The translations under genes and the position numbers were made by a program. From Moraxellaceae bacterium (GTDB lineage Bacteria; Pseudomonadota; Gammaproteobacteria; Pseudomonadales; Moraxellaceae): a stretch of 9,471 nucleotides of DNA. The DNA lies in NCBI GenBank assembly GCA_014378805.1, contig JACMMY010000025.1, forward strand, positions 1-9,471. The letters run 5' to 3'. The notes under the pieces are model-generated. The model had not been told where the DNA came from, ran no database searches, and worked only from the letters and a program-made list of their open reading frames with translations. Shown here in pieces: positions 5,811 to 9,471 of the stretch (its first letter is position 1; each line of letters starts with the position of its first letter).

Positions 5811-8706
5811 TTTTGATTTCACTGATATGCACATGATGTTTACCTTAAAGCGAATCGTTTTCGTCAATTCGGCAAACCATGCCTATTCAGAAATCATGCT
5901 GGATCATCACATGGCCATGTTTGGTCGCAATAATGCGGGAAAAACTGCAAGTTTGGCAGCAACTAAGCTCCTATTATTTCCTGAAGTTGATTTTCGACAG
6001 TGTGAGAAAAAATTCCGCTTTGAAGGCAAAGGTGGCATGTATAACTGCGAGGATTCTTACCAGTTTTATTTTCCTAGTCCAAGCTCATTTTTGGCAATGG
6101 AGGTCGAAAATCCCTCAGGAACCTTCTGTATGGTGTTGTACCGTTCCAATGCGATCAATAGTTTTGGATACCATCGTTTCTTTATTCCAGTCGACTATGA
6201 GACCTTACGTCATCAATTTTGGGATTGTGAACGCGAAGCCTTTGCTGAAAACATGTGTGTTGAATCACTCCATGCATTTATGAAGCAACACAAAGGCATT
6301 GGCGTGACGGAACAAAAACGCTTGATCGAAATCATGTTTGGAAGCTTGGGTCGCGCCGATGCTCTTTTTTGCGTCGTGCCTCTTAAAGATAGCGGTGCGG
6401 ACTCCATCAAGGCATTCAAAAATATCTATAATCTCGCCTTTGCTTCAGGAGGTTCCGAGTCAAGTATCCTGCCATCCGCGATTGCTGCATTGATTGAAAT
6501 GAAACGTGGCCGCGAGGCTGAAAAAGTCTCAACCAACTTAACACGGGTTTATGAGGAGTATCAGGCACTTTTTAAACAAGGCAAGCAATTGGAGTTGTAT
6601 GCCAATCATCTGGAATCGTTTGAGAAGCTTGAGCAGATGTTTGAGATGCTTTTTAGCAAGGTAAAACGATATTCAGCCACTTATCATCACCTCAAGGTTT
6701 GGCGAGCTAAATCATTAGAGACATACGCACCCAAATGCAAAGAAGTGGATAGACTGTTTGATGACGCTGTCCGCGATCAAATGTTAGTCAAAAATGAAAT
6801 CAAGAGAGTTGAGCAAGAATTTTATACATTGGATGGTACCCTCAAATCCCATGAGAAAGAGCTCAACAACACCAATGATTTAATTAATAAATGTCAGAGT
6901 ATTATTGTCCAATATCATGGCAACCATAGCATCGCTGAAATTATTGAAATTCTTAAAGAAGATATTGAGGAGCAAAAAGAATCGTTGGCGTCGTACCAGT
7001 CTGAAGAGGAAACTGGCAAGCGCCTAGAACGTAAAACTCAATTATTAAAGCAAAAAACGAGCGAACTTGGTGCTTTGAAAAGCGTGCTTCAGAACCAATC
7101 TGATCTGCTACTTAATCAGATTGACTCGCATAGTGTGCAGATTTTCAATGCTTTGAATCCGCATTTAAATCGAATTAACCTCAAAATCGATCATCACGCC
7201 ATTGATACGATTCAGTCGTTTACTCAGTTGTTTACAACGGATGTTGATCGTCAAACGCTATACTTTCAAGAGTCACCGATCACGGGAATTCGAGTGACGC
7301 CATTTAACGCATCACAGCCGCTTGAATCGATTCAGCAGGAATATGATCAGGTATCTGAAGAGATCTTCAATCTAACCGATGAAGTCGATGTATTGAAGGC
7401 GCGGGTCATTAATTTTAAAAACAAGGAATTGACTGCATTAGAAATTAATAAGCTCAAAAAAAATCTCAGTGATTCAGAAAATGACGTCAATCTATTATCT
7501 GGATTTGACTATTTAACTCGACAAATTCCGATAAAACAGCAGACGCTCCTTGAGTTGATGGAGCAGAAGAAACAGCTTTCCGATCATCTGGCGTTAAAAA
7601 AGGCTACTTATACCGCTGCTCAACAAAATGTAGAGGTTTTGCAAGCGTCAAAAGATCATTTGAGTGAATCGAAGGACTTTTTTGAAATGGTCAAAAAGTC
7701 ACTTGAACGTGCGGAAGATGTTTATGATCCTATGGCTTTCCAGCTTTTGGGTGGTGCGATTGTGCTTGATTTGGATGATGTATCCATCAAACAACAAGCG
7801 GACGCTTTGATTAAAACCGCCACGCAATGCCAAAGCGAGAAAAGCAAATTTGAAGCGACAATGGAAGGTTTTATGGCGAAGGTTGCTGATGAGAAAGTGG
7901 ATCCCTCCAAAATCCGCAGTAGTTTAATCGAGTGGATCGCTGATATCGAAACCTATAAAACATCATTTGGTAACCTTGAATACAAACGAATCGATTTTTC
8001 AGAGCGCGTGAGGGGTCATAATGAGGATATTCGTCTCCAAATTGATGAAATTCATGAAGCTTCTGCGCAAATCAATCGTACCGTGAGTGACATCAATCAG
8101 AAACTCAATGGTCAGCGTATTTCGAACCTCTCAGAAATCAAACTCCATTTGGAAACCACATCCGATTTCAACGCGATCAATAATACCTTAAGCAAACATA
8201 ATATCAGTGGTGAAACCTTAGCCGAGGAGGGTTTCTATACCTCATTACTCAAGTTCTTTGAAGCGCATCAGAACACCAATACCGGTCTCATCAAAATGGC
8301 GGACTTAATCAAGTCGATCACGTACCACTATACCGTCAATGGCACTCAGGTGATGACCAAATCCCAATCAGGAGGGACGACGAGCACGGTCACTGCCTTT
8401 GTATTATCCGTACTGCTCAATGAAATTAAAATGACCGATACCATCGTGCGCATGCCGATCATTGTGGATGAGATTTCAACTTTAGATCCAGCAAACTCTC
8501 AAGCCACTATCAACCAAATATCCGCACAAGGCTTTTCGATTTTTTGTGCGACACCTGCTTTTAATGCCCACATTGTCAGTGAAGTCGGTCGATTCATCTT
8601 TATTGATCAGTTTAAGCCCGCATCCATTATGGTGGAAGGGTGTGATATTCATATCATGCCGCATCATATTGCGGTCTTTGGGGCAAGTGTTGGAGCCAAT
8701 GCATGA
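5803..8706 (+). CDS. SMC-like condensin ATPase (MksB/JetC-like)
   Basis: The 967-residue product is built like an SMC/Rad50-type motor. Walker A is G-R-N-N-A-G-K-T (residues 41-48). A globular head extends to about 280. Long charged heptad-rich coiled coils run from about 290 to 445 and 507 to 835, with a non-coiled block at 447-505 exactly mid-protein that is probably the hinge. A second short break lies near 640-660. The C-terminal head has the signature Q-S-G-G-T-T-S (856-861 region) and Walker B I-I-V-D-E (Asp 889, Glu 890). Known relatives extrude DNA loops using ATP. The size fits MksB more than the larger MukB. The gene overlaps the TOPRIM gene at ATGGATAA and the kleisin gene at ATGA, showing one tightly coupled operon. 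The ATG at 5803 has a purine-rich AAGAGAG upstream. No frame breaks are seen, despite A8 and T6 runs inside. Confidence 0.88.
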   Translation: MDNFDFTDMHMMFTLKRIVFVNSANHAYSEIMLDHHMAMFGRNNAGKTASLAATKLLLFPEVDFRQCEKKFRFEGKGGMYNCEDSYQFYFPSPSSFLAMEVENPSGTFCMVLYRSNAINSFGYHRFFIPVDYETLRHQFWDCEREAFAENMCVESLHAFMKQHKGIGVTEQKRLIEIMFGSLGRADALFCVVPLKDSGADSIKAFKNIYNLAFASGGSESSILPSAIAALIEMKRGREAEKVSTNLTRVYEEYQALFKQGKQLELYANHLESFEKLEQMFEMLFSKVKRYSATYHHLKVWRAKSLETYAPKCKEVDRLFDDAVRDQMLVKNEIKRVEQEFYTLDGTLKSHEKELNNTNDLINKCQSIIVQYHGNHSIAEIIEILKEDIEEQKESLASYQSEEETGKRLERKTQLLKQKTSELGALKSVLQNQSDLLLNQIDSHSVQIFNALNPHLNRINLKIDHHAIDTIQSFTQLFTTDVDRQTLYFQESPITGIRVTPFNASQPLESIQQEYDQVSEEIFNLTDEVDVLKARVINFKNKELTALEINKLKKNLSDSENDVNLLSGFDYLTRQIPIKQQTLLELMEQKKQLSDHLALKKATYTAAQQNVEVLQASKDHLSESKDFFEMVKKSLERAEDVYDPMAFQLLGGAIVLDLDDVSIKQQADALIKTATQCQSEKSKFEATMEGFMAKVADEKVDPSKIRSSLIEWIADIETYKTSFGNLEYKRIDFSERVRGHNEDIRLQIDEIHEASAQINRTVSDINQKLNGQRISNLSEIKLHLETTSDFNAINNTLSKHNISGETLAEEGFYTSLLKFFEAHQNTNTGLIKMADLIKSITYHYTVNGTQVMTKSQSGGTTSTVTAFVLSVLLNEIKMTDTIVRMPIIVDEISTLDPANSQATINQISAQGFSIFCATPAFNAHIVSEVGRFIFIDQFKPASIMVEGCDIHIMPHHIAVFGASVGANA

Positions 8707-9471
8707 AGTTCAATCGTGAGCTGATCATTCAGGCGATTATTGCTGAAAAGGAACACTTTTTAAAATTTCTGGATCACATTAACGTCCAAGATAATGGCGG
8801 TGAAATTCCCCTTGTCATGTATCTTGCTTACTTTGAGAAACACATCCGACGCGATCCAGACAAAGAATCTTTGAAACAATTACTCAGTCTTGAATCACTG
8901 ATCGATAATGGCTTTTTCGTCAATGATAACCGTGATTCTGGCAAGATCGCTTTTAATAAAGTGATTCTTGATTTACTCACCTTTATTGATACCAAAAGAA
9001 ACAAACAGCTTTCAAATATCGAGTTTGATGACCTGCGCTCGCGCACGATCTCTTTTGCCCAGAGTATTAAATCTCAGTCTCCTGGAAGTGTTGATCATAC
9101 AGAGGCACTTTCTGCATTTAAAAAGCTTTTGATCGAGATCAATACCAAAGTACAAGAAAATGTGTTCGTCCTGCAAAGCAAGGCAAATGAGATTGCAGAG
9201 GATTATAAAGCCTATGAAGCCGGAGAGAGTGTTGTCACGATCAATGATTTATATCGCAAAGTTTCTGAGTTGTTCCACCGCAATGTAAAACCATTTTTGG
9301 ACTTCACGACAACGGATCAGATACTGGTTGTTGAGTCGTTTTCTGATGTGATGATGGCGTTGATTGCCTATTTTGAAGCGCAAAATGATACCGCCATGGC
9401 GATTAGTTTGAGTTACCGAAAAACTGCCATCACATCTTTTTATAAAGATATCCGACAAATTTCCAATCGAC
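8703..9471 (+). CDS. MksF/JetA-like kleisin subunit (3' partial)
   Basis: The frame starts at ATG 8703, overlapping the SMC stop as ATGA, and stays open to the window end (256 complete codons). Residues 1-95 resemble the N-terminal winged-helix domain of MksF/MukF-type kleisins: a helix with H-F-L-K-F-L-D-H, then P-L-V-M-Y-L-A-Y-F-E-K-H, a leucine-rich helix, I-D-N-G-F-F-V-N-D, and a V-I-L-D-L-L-T-F-I-D helix. The rest is mostly helical (about 105-256), fitting the helical middle region. In the complex such a kleisin would bridge the two SMC heads and bind a KITE partner. The family call rests on fold-like pattern and position next to an SMC gene, as sequence in this family diverges strongly. 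The C-terminal winged helix, and a probable MksE/JetB-like gene, would lie beyond the window. Confidence 0.65.
   Translation, partial: MKFNRELIIQAIIAEKEHFLKFLDHINVQDNGGEIPLVMYLAYFEKHIRRDPDKESLKQLLSLESLIDNGFFVNDNRDSGKIAFNKVILDLLTFIDTKRNKQLSNIEFDDLRSRTISFAQSIKSQSPGSVDHTEALSAFKKLLIEINTKVQENVFVLQSKANEIAEDYKAYEAGESVVTINDLYRKVSELFHRNVKPFLDFTTTDQILVVESFSDVMMALIAYFEAQNDTAMAISLSYRKTAITSFYKDIRQISNR

Noticed and set aside
5879..6283. 134-codon plus-strand open frame inside the SMC gene
   Set aside because: Out-of-frame shadow over the Walker A region; the SMC frame is clearly the coding one.

Overview
The window looks like accessory DNA from a gammaproteobacterium. A Moraxellaceae/Acinetobacter-like host is possible from the modest GC content and the gene styles, but no marker here proves it. 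The tRNA-Gly(GCC) is of the gammaproteobacterial type. The region is a patchwork of host genes, decayed mobile DNA and defence-type genes around this tRNA gene.

Left part (1-1016): the C-terminal end of an XdhC-family molybdoenzyme maturation factor overlaps a MocA-like molybdenum cofactor cytidylyltransferase. These are probably the last genes of an operon for a molybdenum hydroxylase encoded to the left. Positions 1047-1612 hold a badly decayed 3' remnant of an IS3-family element.

Middle (1759-4595): a type I restriction-modification methyltransferase gene (hsdM) is broken by one extra T in a T6 run. It is fused at its 3' end (about 3300-3304) to a truncated tyrosine integrase on the other strand. 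No hsdS or hsdR follows, so a deletion probably removed them. The integrase itself has an extra A in an A7 run and lacks most of its catalytic domain. Behind it lie an intact small HTH excisionase-like gene and, divergently, an intact Cro/CI-type regulator. These look like the left-over control module of an integrative element. Then comes tRNA-Gly(GCC) with a clear promoter and two intrinsic terminators.

Right part (4941 to the end): a tightly overlapping operon of three genes. The first is a small winged-helix plus TOPRIM protein resembling the nuclease JetD of Wadjet. The second is a 967-residue SMC-like ATPase resembling MksB/JetC. The third is a MksF/JetA-like kleisin that runs off the window. 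I infer a condensin-type (Mks/Wadjet-like) anti-plasmid or DNA-surveillance system in which the SMC-kleisin motor would load on DNA and the TOPRIM subunit would cut it. The gene order (nuclease, SMC, kleisin) differs from the usual jetABCD order, and a KITE (MksE/JetB-like) gene would be expected beyond 9471. The nuclease gene carries an A8 run that splits its reading frame, so it is either off, phase variable, rescued by slippage, or a sequencing error.
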